Program-made: the position numbers and the translations under genes
The notes under the pieces: model-generated
Databases searched by the model: none
Seen by the model: only the letters and a program-made list of their open reading frames with translations
What the model was told of the DNA's origin: nothing
Assembly (NCBI GenBank): GCA_947179485.1
Contig: OX359245.1
Span: forward strand, 28,011,067 to 28,075,066
DNA: 64,000 nt
Source of the DNA: Allacma fusca
Lineage: Eukaryota > Arthropoda > Collembola > Symphypleona > Sminthuridae
Direction of reading: 5' to 3'
Shown: positions 30,880 through 40,582 of the stretch, piece by piece
How the letters are laid out: each line of letters opens with the position of its first letter
Position numbering within the stretch: position 1 is the first letter of the stretch

Positions 30880-33800
30880 TTACATACGTAATCGGTAGTG
30901 ACCGAAAGGCAACGAGTAATTGTAATCATTGCGGTCCGGATAAACTCGATACACATCTAAGCTGTGAAACCCCAGCTTATTAACAGTAATATTATACAAC
31001 TTATGTTTAAGACTCCTTATGTAGGAGCAATCGACATAGAAAACATTGTTAGCGTCAATTACCGACTTGTATTTGTCATGGTTGAACGTTTTCAATGCAG
31101 CTGTTGGTACGCCCTTGCACTTGAGTTCTTCTGCTTTGTTAAAATACAGTACACTGTATTGCTTGCTCTTAATGGTTACAATCTGGGAAATATCTATCGA
31201 CTCCAATTTCCACAGACCAGCAATCCCGGCATTTTGCGATCTTAATTCCGGGTACTCTGGATACATTTTAAAAATATCGTGGCCCGACGGTAATTTGGAA
31301 AAGTCGAAAAAATCTTTATGATTAACGATATCTTGGAAAAGACAATTGTCAGGGTCTGTTACTAGAGCTATGCACGAATCAGTGTCGCAATACAGATTGG
31401 AAACCCTGCCCGGGAAGACTTTCTGCAGCTCGTAATAGAACCCGTGGTAGAAAATAACTTTAGCAAGATCCAGACATACCATGCCTGATTGGATAATATT
31501 GTTGAGTACAATCTCCTTGGGAGAAAGCATGATCATACTTATGTTCACGGAAATCGGAATAAAGTCAACACATCGAGGGTCACTGACGAATTTTTGACAT
31601 TCAATCTTCGATCCACAAAACTTAACCTCCAGATTTCCCTTATTTGACTGCAGAGTTTTTCCAAAAACTCCATTCGAAAGGATTTTGTACAGCGCCCGCT
31701 GTGATTCGGTTTTGACCAATTTGCGCTGTTCAATGTTGAACTCAATATATGGTTTAAAATAAGCCTCCTCGTGAAAACTAATTCCTGCATGCACGTCGAG
31801 TAATTCCATGCCCATATTCAAGTAAAACTGGAGAGCTTTGTAATGCACAACGTATTCAATACGATCTTCACAATGAAGCAGGAGTCTTGGTTCGCTTGTA
31901 AACGAGCGAACAAGACCAAGAGATGTCATCGTGTCCTGCTGTCCCGCCGCCAAATCTGTAATTCGAACCTTGCGTTTCTCCGGAGCTAAGGGCAAGGACT
32001 CAGTTTCATCTTGAAGTTTTTCGGGGTAGTGCAAACTGACGCTCAAAATATAGCCCGTCTCATTTTCCCCGTCATACGTTTTCCAATTAATACCCTTCAA
32101 AGTTTCGACAGTTTCCCACCGGTAATTTGAATGAGGGAATTTTCCGAGTAAAGCGGCGGCATAAAGAGAAACTTTATCGTTGTAGAGTATATGTGTACGC
32201 TCTTTGGTGGGATCAAAGCCGAGGGGAGAGCGTTCGCAATTAGCCGTCACAATTTTGCGTGTACAGAATGCCATTCCGCCTCTTATTCCAGATGTGATCA
32301 TATCAAGCATGTCTTTGTCGGTAATGTATTCTATTTTGGCTTTGGTGAAGGATAGAAAGCATTGCCAAGAATATCCAGAAACTGTGCATACATATGTTGG
32401 GTCTAGTCCATACGAAACAAAACAATTTCTTCGAAAGTTTTCCCAAATCACTCCCAGCAGTACTGTATCGATGATGGTGTAAGCTCTTGTAAATTGTTTA
32501 AAATCTCGGATTTGAAATTGGTCGACTAAAATCTGGATTTTCGTCCATTCTTCATCTGTAATTTTTTCCTTCCTTAATTCGTTGTCGAAATGCTCCCTTC
32601 CCGGTATAGGATGTCCGTTTTCTAATGTTTTCGGAGATGAGAGGTATGTGTATGGATAAGGGAGCTTCTCAAAAAATATTGACGTGTCTTTAGAATCAAG
32701 GTTATCTAGGTCTGGAAAAAGATGAGGTAAGCAGTCATTAACAAGGCTCGTTGTGCTTGCATTTTCAATTTTAAGTCCAGCTGCAAGCGTGCTTAAACTA
32801 GTGTTCAAAAACTGAAACGAATCAATAAATCGGACCTTAACCTTTCTTCTCCCGCACGACTGCTTCGCACTTGGCGTATAATTATCATCGTATTTTGATT
32901 TTAATTCTGGAATGTACATATTGCTCGCTGTTATTTCTAGCTGAACTAGTTTCTCTCCACCTTTGCTTATGACATTGACGTCCTTTGGACTGAAAAATGG
33001 CGAATCTAAATTTTGAAGTAGAAGATGGAAGTCGAATCCCGATCCATTGTGACATACGCACACTAAATCGTTTTTAAACTTAATTTTTAAATTACAACTC
33101 TGGCATAATGTATGGAGATATCTTCCGCTTTGATGACAATGATGATAGGTTTTTAAAACTTTCTTCGTAGTAGTCCTATATCGTTCGTCTACTTCTTCGG
33201 TAGATGCATGGCACTCATTTTCACCTGGAAAGGTAAATTCCTGGTGGCAAAAGAAGCAATGTGTAGCTCTGTTGTGACGCTCACGTTCTGAATCAGTAGG
33301 CGAGACAAAATTATTTGTCGATCTAATATCATTTAGCACTTGTTGAGCGTGATAAAATACTCGTTCGAAAAAGTGCTGCACCGGGTCCGGTCCGTCATAA
33401 TACTCACAGGCTGTGAGTTTTGACCCATCGTCTGTTGTATTTACTAAACACAGTGCATAACTCGCGGGTTTGAATTCGGTGTTAAGTGTAGTACTCAATC
33501 CTTTCTTTTCATTAACAGGCGTTGAAAATGTTTCAAAGTCCCAATAAAGAACATTGGGATACGGCAATGTCATCTCGAGTCTTTTAAACTCTAAACATTC
33601 ACCCCTTTTCGGGAGCTTCTCTCTCACATTTGCCTGTTTACCGTTGCACGAATGTAAAAGCAATGCTGCAGATGTTTTCATATTACGTAAGCACAATTTA
33701 CAAATGTACAGCTTTCTTACGCTCTTGTTGCGTAAGAACTTGTTCAAATCCGTTATCAGAGCAAAATGTTGTCCAATATCCACCCGAATCAAAAATAAAT

Positions 33801-34901
33801 TTATTGTTGTAGACGCGACATAGCTGCTTCTTCGCATAGAAATCACGTTTCCATTTTCATGAGTCAGCACATTTATTGACAAATTATTCGCTTCTTCGAA
33901 TAAGGGCACTGTTTTATAGACGTCAACAGGTCCGTCTATGCAGTCTGTTTTGAGAAGATGAAAATATTTCTCCCATGTTTTATATTCTCTTAGGTTACAA
34001 TCTTTGTAAAATTTCAGCTTGTTTGTGGCAATTTGTTCTTCCCAAAATAGCGAAGCGGCAATGCAGTAGAGGAAGCAATTGTCGTCCTCATTCTTAAAGT
34101 TAATAATTCCTTTTCGTCCTGACAAGGGCATAGGAAGATATCCTCCTCCGGAACTATCGGTAAAGAGTCTAGCTTCTGCCATTTTTATTTCAAATGTTTC
34201 CATCCTTTTAATACTCCAAGAACTTCCGTTCTCGAGAAAATTATTCTTTTTCTCCACGATGTCGGAGGCGGCATTGAGAAGAATTGCATCAATTTGGCTG
34301 AGCCATTCCAGCTCGTAGTGCTGTGATTTAAAGAAAATTGTAGCCTCGTGCATCCTTAAATTTCCCTCTGAATCGTTGGATTCCTTTTCCATTTGAATCC
34401 CCATTCCAATTTCAATTTTAATTAGACCATGAATTTTAAACAAATCGGATAGAAAACTTGTTGTGACTGGAGCAACTTGCTGAAAGGTAGATTCAATATC
34501 AGACGATGTTATTGTTTTATTATATTTATATAATAGCATACTGCCCAAGTGCGATCGGGATAGCTCGGAAAAGTTAGACAGATCAGGTTGCATGTACGCG
34601 TCTACATGACCCCGTCTTTCCCCAGGATGCGGACACACATGTAGTCTTTTAACTTTACAGTACTGGGCACACTGACTGCAAAAGTGAATTCTTTCCAGAT
34701 GAGACTCATAATTAATATGAGATCTGCAGAAAAACTCACAAGGCGACAGTGGACAGCGAAAACACTGTAAAAAATAAGAAATATGTATTTAGATAGATAA
34801 TAAACATTGACGCTGTCAATGTTTATCAAAGATATACTTACGTATCCTTTTTCGCCTGTGCGTGTAGGTGTAGGTTTAACACTCGTCTCGTTACTGTCCA
34901 T
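30880..34901 (-). CDS. pPolB: Protein-primed DNA polymerase B of the Polinton
   Basis: The main open frame (30880-34638, about 1,250 codons) has every family B landmark. Exonuclease motifs are DFETF (near 33545), HNGSGFDFH (near 33050) and AYTIIDT (near 32480). Polymerase motif A is DKVSLYAAAL (near 32170), motif B is YKILSNGVFGKT (near 31670) and motif C is YCDTDS (near 31385), followed by KCKG. Upstream of the exonuclease lies DDNCFLYCIAAS..HFALI, resembling the OTU-like protease region reported in Polinton and bidnavirus polymerases. A short 5' coding block beginning at 34901 is separated by an apparent GT-AG intron of about 80 bp and adds a Cys/His-rich stretch. The enzyme would copy the linear element from a protein primer. 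Its 5' end abuts the small membrane-protein gene at 34891. Confidence 0.9.
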
Positions 34902-35225
34902 TGTGGACGGAGGGAGAGGAAACCGAAGGGGTCCGGTTACGTGAGTCCTTCCATTTGAAGTAGTAATCCGTACAAAACTTTACCAGCTTTAGACCAGCTA
35001 TGAGGATTATGCACACGCATATGGCTAAATACAAATGAAACTTTATATGTGTATACATGTTTACATATGCATTCATACAAGAAAGAGCTTACTTTTCCAT
35101 TCGTCATTATGTTGTGGTGCATAAACTCCAATCGTCTGGTTTTTGTGTATGATTTTATTGACTAGAGTGGACAAAGAATTATGTAATAATTCTGTCAACT
35201 CAGCGTTTCTTCCTCCCGACTCCAT
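34891..35225 (-). CDS. Small single-span membrane protein (unrecognised)
   Basis: Two coding blocks on the minus strand, with an apparent short intron (donor gtaagc, acceptor tttgtatttag) around 35025-35092, give a protein of about 100 residues. The N-terminal part is helical and soluble (ELTELLHNSLSTLVNKI). A hydrophobic span follows (ICVCIILIAGLKLVKF), then a short basic and serine-rich tail ending SVHNGQ. The stop overlaps the start region of the polymerase gene by about 10 bp, so the two are probably co-transcribed. No family recognised. The start is the ATG before ESGGRN; an in-frame upstream ATG at 35276 is possible. Confidence 0.5.
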
Positions 35226-35477
35226 CGTGGGTGACAACTCTTTAGCTTCAAAGAAGCAACTGAGCTTGTTTACCAAATTGACCGATATTTAAAATCGGCT
35301 CACGTTACCCGTTCGAACCTCAATCTTTCTCGAGGATGAAAATTTCTAGTCAGTTAGTTTTTGGTTCCTAAATTGTTACGACAATCATTTTATTTTTGGA
35401 AACCTTTGTAATGGGTGAAGGTATGGTTTGATTTAAAATTAGTTTTTAATTAGTTTTGTTTCATCTGTCTACTCTCA
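35226..35477. promoter_or_regulatory. Divergent promoter region inside the Polinton
   Basis: About 250 bp separate the leftward (membrane protein, polymerase) and rightward (membrane protein, RING, structural) gene sets. It includes the palindromic-looking tttctcgagg and accgat..atcggc sequences. This is the natural site for a two-way promoter, inferred from gene direction only. Confidence 0.35.
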
Positions 35478-36111
35478 TTGTGTACCAAGTTAAATATTAT
35501 TTACACTTGTGTAGATTGTACTTCTGTGGAAGGATGCGTGGATTGCGTGAAGGACGGTTTTTTCTACGTGCAGACAGAGGACAACCGTTTTTGCTGTACT
35601 CCCGATCCTGGACTACTTGATACGAACGTGGTCAAGATCGTCATGGAGACGGCAGATTGCGTGCGAGAGGGGATGGAGGGTCTGAACATAGTCCCCATCA
35701 TTGCGGGTAAGTGTAGATAAATTGTTTTCCCGAATATAAAGTGTAAACGCTGGCAGTGTGTGTATTTGAGTGATAACTACTTCAGCCCGTGTTAAAATCT
35801 TTTTATTCACAGGACTCGGATCAACATTTCTACTTTTTGCAGTCATTGGATCGATGCTGTTTGTCTTCTTCGGGATGAAGAAGAGGACAAGGAGGGGAAA
35901 TTCATCGCTGAGGACTCCGTTGTGGGACACCGTGGGAAACTCCGGTGGCAGTGGCGAGAGCGTGGAGATGTTGGATTTGACGACACCCAACTACAACGCC
36001 ACCGATTCTACCATGGTGCATACTAACAGCACCTTTATGTGGCAATCTCCAGCTACCCCTCGACGTATAATCAGTGTTCCAATTCCAGAACCACCACCAA
36101 TGCCTCTGTAA
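35478..36111 (+). CDS. Small cysteine-rich membrane protein (unrecognised)
   Basis: Two coding blocks (to about 35706 and from about 35814) with an apparent GT-AG intron of about 108 bp. The first is cysteine-rich (CVDCTSVEGCVDCVKDG, RFCCTP), like a small disulphide-bonded ectodomain. The second begins with a clear membrane span (STFLLFAVIGSMLFVFFG) followed by a stop-transfer KKRTRR and a serine/proline-rich tail of about 70 residues. This suggests a type I membrane protein with a short cysteine-rich outside part. The true start is uncertain; a short upstream exon may exist. No family recognised. It pairs head-to-head with another membrane protein at 35225. Confidence 0.5.
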
Positions 36112-36392
36112 ACTCATTTGGCACGCAATGATTATGTTTAATAAAACAATGAGACAGAAAAAAAATGATATTTTAAACGTTGTCTTGATTGACCCGGGAT
36201 TGACCTTTCTCAGGGTTTGCCGGTTTCATTTTACACGCTGACCGCTCCAGCGGTTTCATTCTGTGTTTTGAGCTCACTCAATAAACACTCTCACATTTAT
36301 CAGTCACAGCTTTTTCATATTTATCCCATTCAACTTGTTCATCAATCTTTAGTCTTTCATCTTTCAATACTGTTCGTTTTACACAAGACAAA

Positions 36393-37788
36393 ATGAATAA
36401 CTGTCAAATTTGCAATCTGCCATTGGAGGTTTCACCAGTGCAGTCTTACGAGACTATGGTGATCCTCCCGATCAACACACCATTTCTTCGAGGAAATGGC
36501 AGAAGCCACTACAATATCCTGGACCAATTCAACGACTACGGGTTTGAACACTGGAAACGGTTCTCTGCCGTCACGATTGCCACGGATCGGGTGATGTCCC
36601 AGATGGGACACTACGGGTGCAAGCACGGATTTCATCTACCGTGTCTTTTAAACCATCTGGCAACAAAATTCAATAGTACCGACGTTGTGACCAACAAGGA
36701 CTACATCATTCGTTGTCGACTTTGCAGTGCAAACTGTCGCTGGTTTTGTGAGCTGCGTCCGACGATGTCGCCGCACTACTGGCTTCGCCAGTATGAGTAC
36801 TTGTATTGTAAGTATCGTTTAATTTTCCCTATTGCTGAATAATGTTTGCATTGTGCGTGTTTGTGTATGTGTGTGTGTATTGTAACTGGTCTAGTTCTGT
36901 TTATTATTATTTATAAATTTGTATTTACAGTTCCGGAGGATCAGTTCTACCCAGAACTGGACAGTCATTCGGACCTTTTGCGGAGGGTCAATAGAGGATA
37001 CGTCCAGGACAGGGGAATTGTTCCAGTCAGATTCGCTCCGGAGGAGGACACGACTGAATGGCCCTCGAATTGTAAGAATTTATCCGGTTAACATTTTGTC
37101 TTGTTTCTCCCACGTCCCACGTCCCTTTCTTGAACGTTTACTAAATCTTAAGAAATGTTTGCTTTTAGATACTGTTCCGATCGCGGCGGAACAGCCGAGG
37201 TGTGTGCAAGGACCATTGGACCCGTGGATCTCTGATGCCATTCATCCCGGATCCTCGGGCCGGAATCCTTTAAATGGACATCCCAGCACCGTTTGGCTGA
37301 CACCTCCGGCGTCCCCGACCCCAGAGTACGTCGACCTAACTGTATTTCGTCCGGAGGTCATAACTCTGTCCGACAACGATGATGATGATGATGTTGTATT
37401 GCTGGACGAGCCCACCCTCAATCAGCACACACTGGACAGTCCGACGGTGGAAGATAACGCAGGCATACAAGGTATGGAAGGTATGATAGATCAAGTTCTG
37501 CAAGAAGGCGAAGACATCACTTCGACTGATTACGACCCAATTGACGAATTGTTCGCATCTCTTGATAGCATGGACTATCATGATATGCAACAGTTCAACG
37601 ATCTCCAGAGTGTATTGCACGAGCTAGCCAGTGATAATGCCGAACATTTTCACGACATTCAGCTGCTCGAAAAAGTCGAGCAACAGCTCAGCGAAAGTGA
37701 AAATATCAGTCCCGCAATTATTGACCATGCCCCAAAATCTTCTGACCCTGAAAAACCTTCCACATCCAGCGAAAAGTTTCTCAAATAA
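36393..37788 (+). CDS. RING-type protein with acidic, SUMO-interaction-like tail
   Basis: Three coding blocks (36393-~36807, ~36931-~37070, ~37170-37788) with apparent GT-AG introns. The N-terminus has CQIC, then a long insert, then CKHGFHLPC and CRLC. The order CX2C..CXHX2HX2C..CX2C fits a RING-H2 zinc site of a ubiquitin ligase. The C-terminal part is acidic and holds VITLSDNDDDDDVVLLDE, in which VITL and VVLL next to acids look like SUMO-interaction motifs. RING plus such motifs is the design of SUMO-targeted ubiquitin ligases. That would suit a viral-type factor acting against nuclear host defences, but the function is inference. Not part of the usual Polinton core. Confidence 0.55.
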
Positions 37789-37897
37789 TTTGTTTCTGAT
37801 GATGATTGTACATACTGATTTGCACTCTTAACAATTATGATATTATCGTATATTCTCAGTTTATAGTAGATAATTTATTTCCTTATGTGAATGATCT

Positions 37898-38061
37898 ATA
37901 TTATATGTGTCAGTGTAGTAGAATAGTTACCTAGATTACAGATTTTAAAAAAAAGATAAAAATATGGTAAAATTAAAAAAAAGTTGTGTAAATATGTACA
38001 AAAAAATTCATTGTCTTTGTTCACTTCATTTCCATATGCGCATCTGTAATTGGCATATAAT
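37898..38061. repeat. Inverted repeat, left arm, before the ATPase gene
   Basis: The stretch gtgtcagtgtagtagaat..gtaaatatgtacaaa..catatgcgcatctgtaatt reappears in reverse complement at 44671-44825 with roughly 85% match. The two arms enclose the whole plus-strand block from ATPase to protease (38127-44574). No coding content. Confidence 0.7.
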
Positions 38062-38126
38062 CAAATCTGTATATAAAATCATAGTTTTAAGACAAAATAT
38101 TTTAGTATGCAATTGCAATTTATTGT

Positions 38127-38780
38127 GTGATCATGGACACGTTGGATTTTTCTATTGCACATCCTTCTACTTGTATTATAGCCGGTGTTACCGGAAGTGG
38201 GAAAACGCATTTGACTTTAGACATTATACGGAATAGAAACAAAGTTTTTGACAAACCGATTCAAAAAGTGCTGTACGTATATGCAGACTTTCAGCCCTCC
38301 TTCTACGAAATTCAAGAGACTGATCCAGACGTTACTTTTACAAAGAACCTGGAAGACATTGAATCCGCACCGAATCCTAGCCTTGTTGTTGTAGACGACC
38401 AGATTGATTCGCTGGGAAAAGGACAAGCTCACGACATTATAACAAACTTTTTCACAAAACATTCGCATCATCGAGGGGTCTCTATTATAGTAATTTTACA
38501 AAATCTGTATCATAAAAACCTTCGGGAGCTGTCGATTAATACCCAATGGTTGTGTTATTTTGATTCTGCAAGGGACAGATCAATAGTGTCCACAATTGCG
38601 CGCCAGGTTTGCCCTGGCAACGTAGCTTTCCTAATTGACGCATACCGAAAGGCTGTCATAGGAAGAGAATATAGCTATATCATACTGGATCTGCATCCAA
38701 AACATAAAAAACACGTGTACTTTGTACGAAATTCGTTATATGCCGGTCCTGAAACTGAGGTATATGGTCCGAAAAAATGA
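38127..38780 (+). CDS. A32/FtsK-like genome-packaging ATPase of the Polinton
   Basis: A 217-residue protein with a clear Walker A near the N-terminus (GVTGSGKTHLT, near 38183) and a Walker B (LVVVDDQID, near 38390). The size and layout match the compact packaging ATPases of Polintons and related viruses, which thread DNA into the capsid. The start is the ATG giving MDTLDFSIAHPSTC; an earlier in-frame ATG is not available close by. The stop (38778-38780) touches the next gene's start at 38777. Confidence 0.85.
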   Translation: MIMDTLDFSIAHPSTCIIAGVTGSGKTHLTLDIIRNRNKVFDKPIQKVLYVYADFQPSFYEIQETDPDVTFTKNLEDIESAPNPSLVVVDDQIDSLGKGQAHDIITNFFTKHSHHRGVSIIVILQNLYHKNLRELSINTQWLCYFDSARDRSIVSTIARQVCPGNVAFLIDAYRKAVIGREYSYIILDLHPKHKKHVYFVRNSLYAGPETEVYGPKK

Positions 38781-39085
38781 CGACCAAACTGGAAAAAGAC
38801 TTTAAATTTTTATATAACCTGTGCAAAGCCGAAAAGAGGTTATTTACAAAGTTGCTCGAGCAAGCATCGGACCCAGAACTCACTGCTGTTGTGGAATGTC
38901 TTGTCAATTTTTCCATATTCAGTAATTGCAAACCAATTTGTGTTTATAGAATACTAGAGGAAATTAAATCTTCGTATTCAATAAGAACAGTGCTGATGAG
39001 GCGAAAAGCCCAAGTAAAGAAAATACTCTGCACAGTAGTATCGCGAATATTGAAAGACGAATTTGTTAGCGCCATGTTATATTGA
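38777..39085 (+). CDS. Small helical Polinton protein (unknown role)
   Basis: A 102-residue helical protein (LYNLCKAEKRLFTKLLEQA..). Its start overlaps the ATPase stop by four bases (ATGA), a sign of coupled expression. It recalls a class of short helical, basic proteins often found beside structural genes in Polintons and adintoviruses (pattern LL..A.....L...A..EL....E....), though this is from memory of the family and weak. Its end is followed immediately by the next start at 39087. Confidence 0.5.
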   Translation: MTTKLEKDFKFLYNLCKAEKRLFTKLLEQASDPELTAVVECLVNFSIFSNCKPICVYRILEEIKSSYSIRTVLMRRKAQVKKILCTVVSRILKDEFVSAMLY

Positions 39086-39086
39086 A

Positions 39087-39611
39087 ATGGCGCAGATTTA
39101 CAAAGTCATTGAGCCTCAGCTTTACGATAAGCTAATGACCTTGTATAAAGATGAGAACAAGACAAATGTTGCGAGTGGTGAGGCTCCAGTTTCGGAGAAT
39201 GAACCTCTTGTGGAGGAGACAATTAAAGAACCTTCGAGTGTGCCTAAGGAGGTTGACGACAATTCTCTACCGGATACCGGCAAAAAATTGCCGAGAAAAA
39301 AGAAATCTGAGCGCCTACAGTTATGCTGCTGCAGATATCACCAGGGAGAGAACTACATTCTAGAACCAGAATGGAAAACATTCGGGAACAGCGCGCCCGT
39401 CGGCGAACCGGAACAAATAGCTGACAATAGTAATATAAAGTTCAGTGAAAACAACCAGACGGTGCATACTCCCGATAAAGACGTTGCTGAGAAAACTGGT
39501 CGAAAACTTCGTCCGAGGAAACAAGTCGGTAAAGGAAAGAAGAAAAATAAGAAATGGAAGGGACGAAAGGCGGTGGTGAAGAAATATCAAAGATACAAAA
39601 GACGTACATAA
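39087..39611 (+). CDS. Polinton protein with acidic middle and strongly basic tail
   Basis: About 174 residues. The start MAQIYKVIEPQLYDKLM (39087) is preferred over the in-frame ATG at 39063 because that one lies inside the preceding gene. An acidic, low-complexity region follows, with a short cysteine cluster (LQLCCCRYH), and the C-terminus is very basic (GKGKKKNKKWKGRK). The tail suggests DNA or RNA binding, perhaps a core-type protein. Its end overlaps the start of the integrase frame (39554). No family recognised. Confidence 0.5.
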   Translation: MAQIYKVIEPQLYDKLMTLYKDENKTNVASGEAPVSENEPLVEETIKEPSSVPKEVDDNSLPDTGKKLPRKKKSERLQLCCCRYHQGENYILEPEWKTFGNSAPVGEPEQIADNSNIKFSENNQTVHTPDKDVAEKTGRKLRPRKQVGKGKKKNKKWKGRKAVVKKYQRYKRRT

Positions 39612-40525
39612 ATCAAAAACTGTCCGGATCATTTTCCGGTTTGAACGGGTTTTTCCGAAACCGAGAGGAGTTTTCAAACAAGGATGAAGTGTCAAAACAG
39701 CTAAGAGCGCTAGAAACATTCTCATTGCACAAACAAGCCAGAAAGAAGTTTCCAAGACGGAAAATTATGGTGAATTTTATCAATGAAATCTTCACGGCTG
39801 ATCTAAAAGACCTGGCCGGGCTTGCAAAGTCCAACAGTGGCAATCACTTTGTTCTGGTCGTGCTTGACGCTTTCTCAAGAAAGGCGTACACACGCTTGTT
39901 GAAGAATAAGAATTCAGATTCGATGATTCAAGCCTTCCGGTCTGTTTTCGAAGAGGCTCGGGTTACTCCCGTGTATTTATATACGGATAGAGGAACCGAA
40001 TTCATGTCAAAAGCCTTTGGAAAGTTTCTAGCTCAGAACCATGTGACGCTTTACAATATCCACTCACCTATGAAAGCCAGTATGAGCGAGCGATTTATAC
40101 GAACACTTTTCTCCAAGTTACAACGGTACATGACGCTGAAAAACACAAAAAGAATTGTTGAAGTACTCCCAGACTTCACCAGTGCATACAACGCTACCAA
40201 GCACAGGTCAATCGGCATGGCTCCAAATGAAGTGTCAACCAGGAATTCCTATGAGGTGTGGCAGCACATCTACGGCAAGTATTTGGAGGAATCAAAAAGA
40301 CCAAGGAAGCCTCCGCAGTACGCAGTTGGTGATGTCGTTCGCATCTCGAGAATAAAAATGATATTCGAGAAGGGATACAAAGAATCTTTTTCGAGGGAAC
40401 TATTTAAAGTAGTTCAGGTTGTTAACACATATCCATATACATTTCGATTAGCAGACATGAAGTCCGAACAGTTAAATGCAAGTTTTTATGCGCCGGAGCT
40501 TAGCCTGGTTAAGAAGTCAGATTAA
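39554..40525 (+). CDS. INT: Retroviral-type integrase of the Polinton
   Basis: A 323-codon frame carrying an rve-type catalytic core. The triad is the D in FTADLKD (near 39797), the D in YTDRGTEF (near 39982) and the E in SMSERF (near 40083), with a D-E spacing of about 35. SAYNATKHRSIG, typical of the core end, follows, then a C-terminal SH3/chromo-like module starting YAVGDVVRI. This enzyme inserts the linear element and makes the 6-bp target duplication seen at its ends. The start is uncertain because the frame overlaps the preceding gene; MVNFINEIF at about 39766 is too late for a complete protein. Confidence 0.88.
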   Translation: MEGTKGGGEEISKIQKTYINQKLSGSFSGLNGFFRNREEFSNKDEVSKQLRALETFSLHKQARKKFPRRKIMVNFINEIFTADLKDLAGLAKSNSGNHFVLVVLDAFSRKAYTRLLKNKNSDSMIQAFRSVFEEARVTPVYLYTDRGTEFMSKAFGKFLAQNHVTLYNIHSPMKASMSERFIRTLFSKLQRYMTLKNTKRIVEVLPDFTSAYNATKHRSIGMAPNEVSTRNSYEVWQHIYGKYLEESKRPRKPPQYAVGDVVRISRIKMIFEKGYKESFSRELFKVVQVVNTYPYTFRLADMKSEQLNASFYAPELSLVKKSD

Positions 40526-40582
40526 AGCAGGCTCATATATCGATCGGTGTCATTCACAACTTGTCATTTGAATTGACAACAG

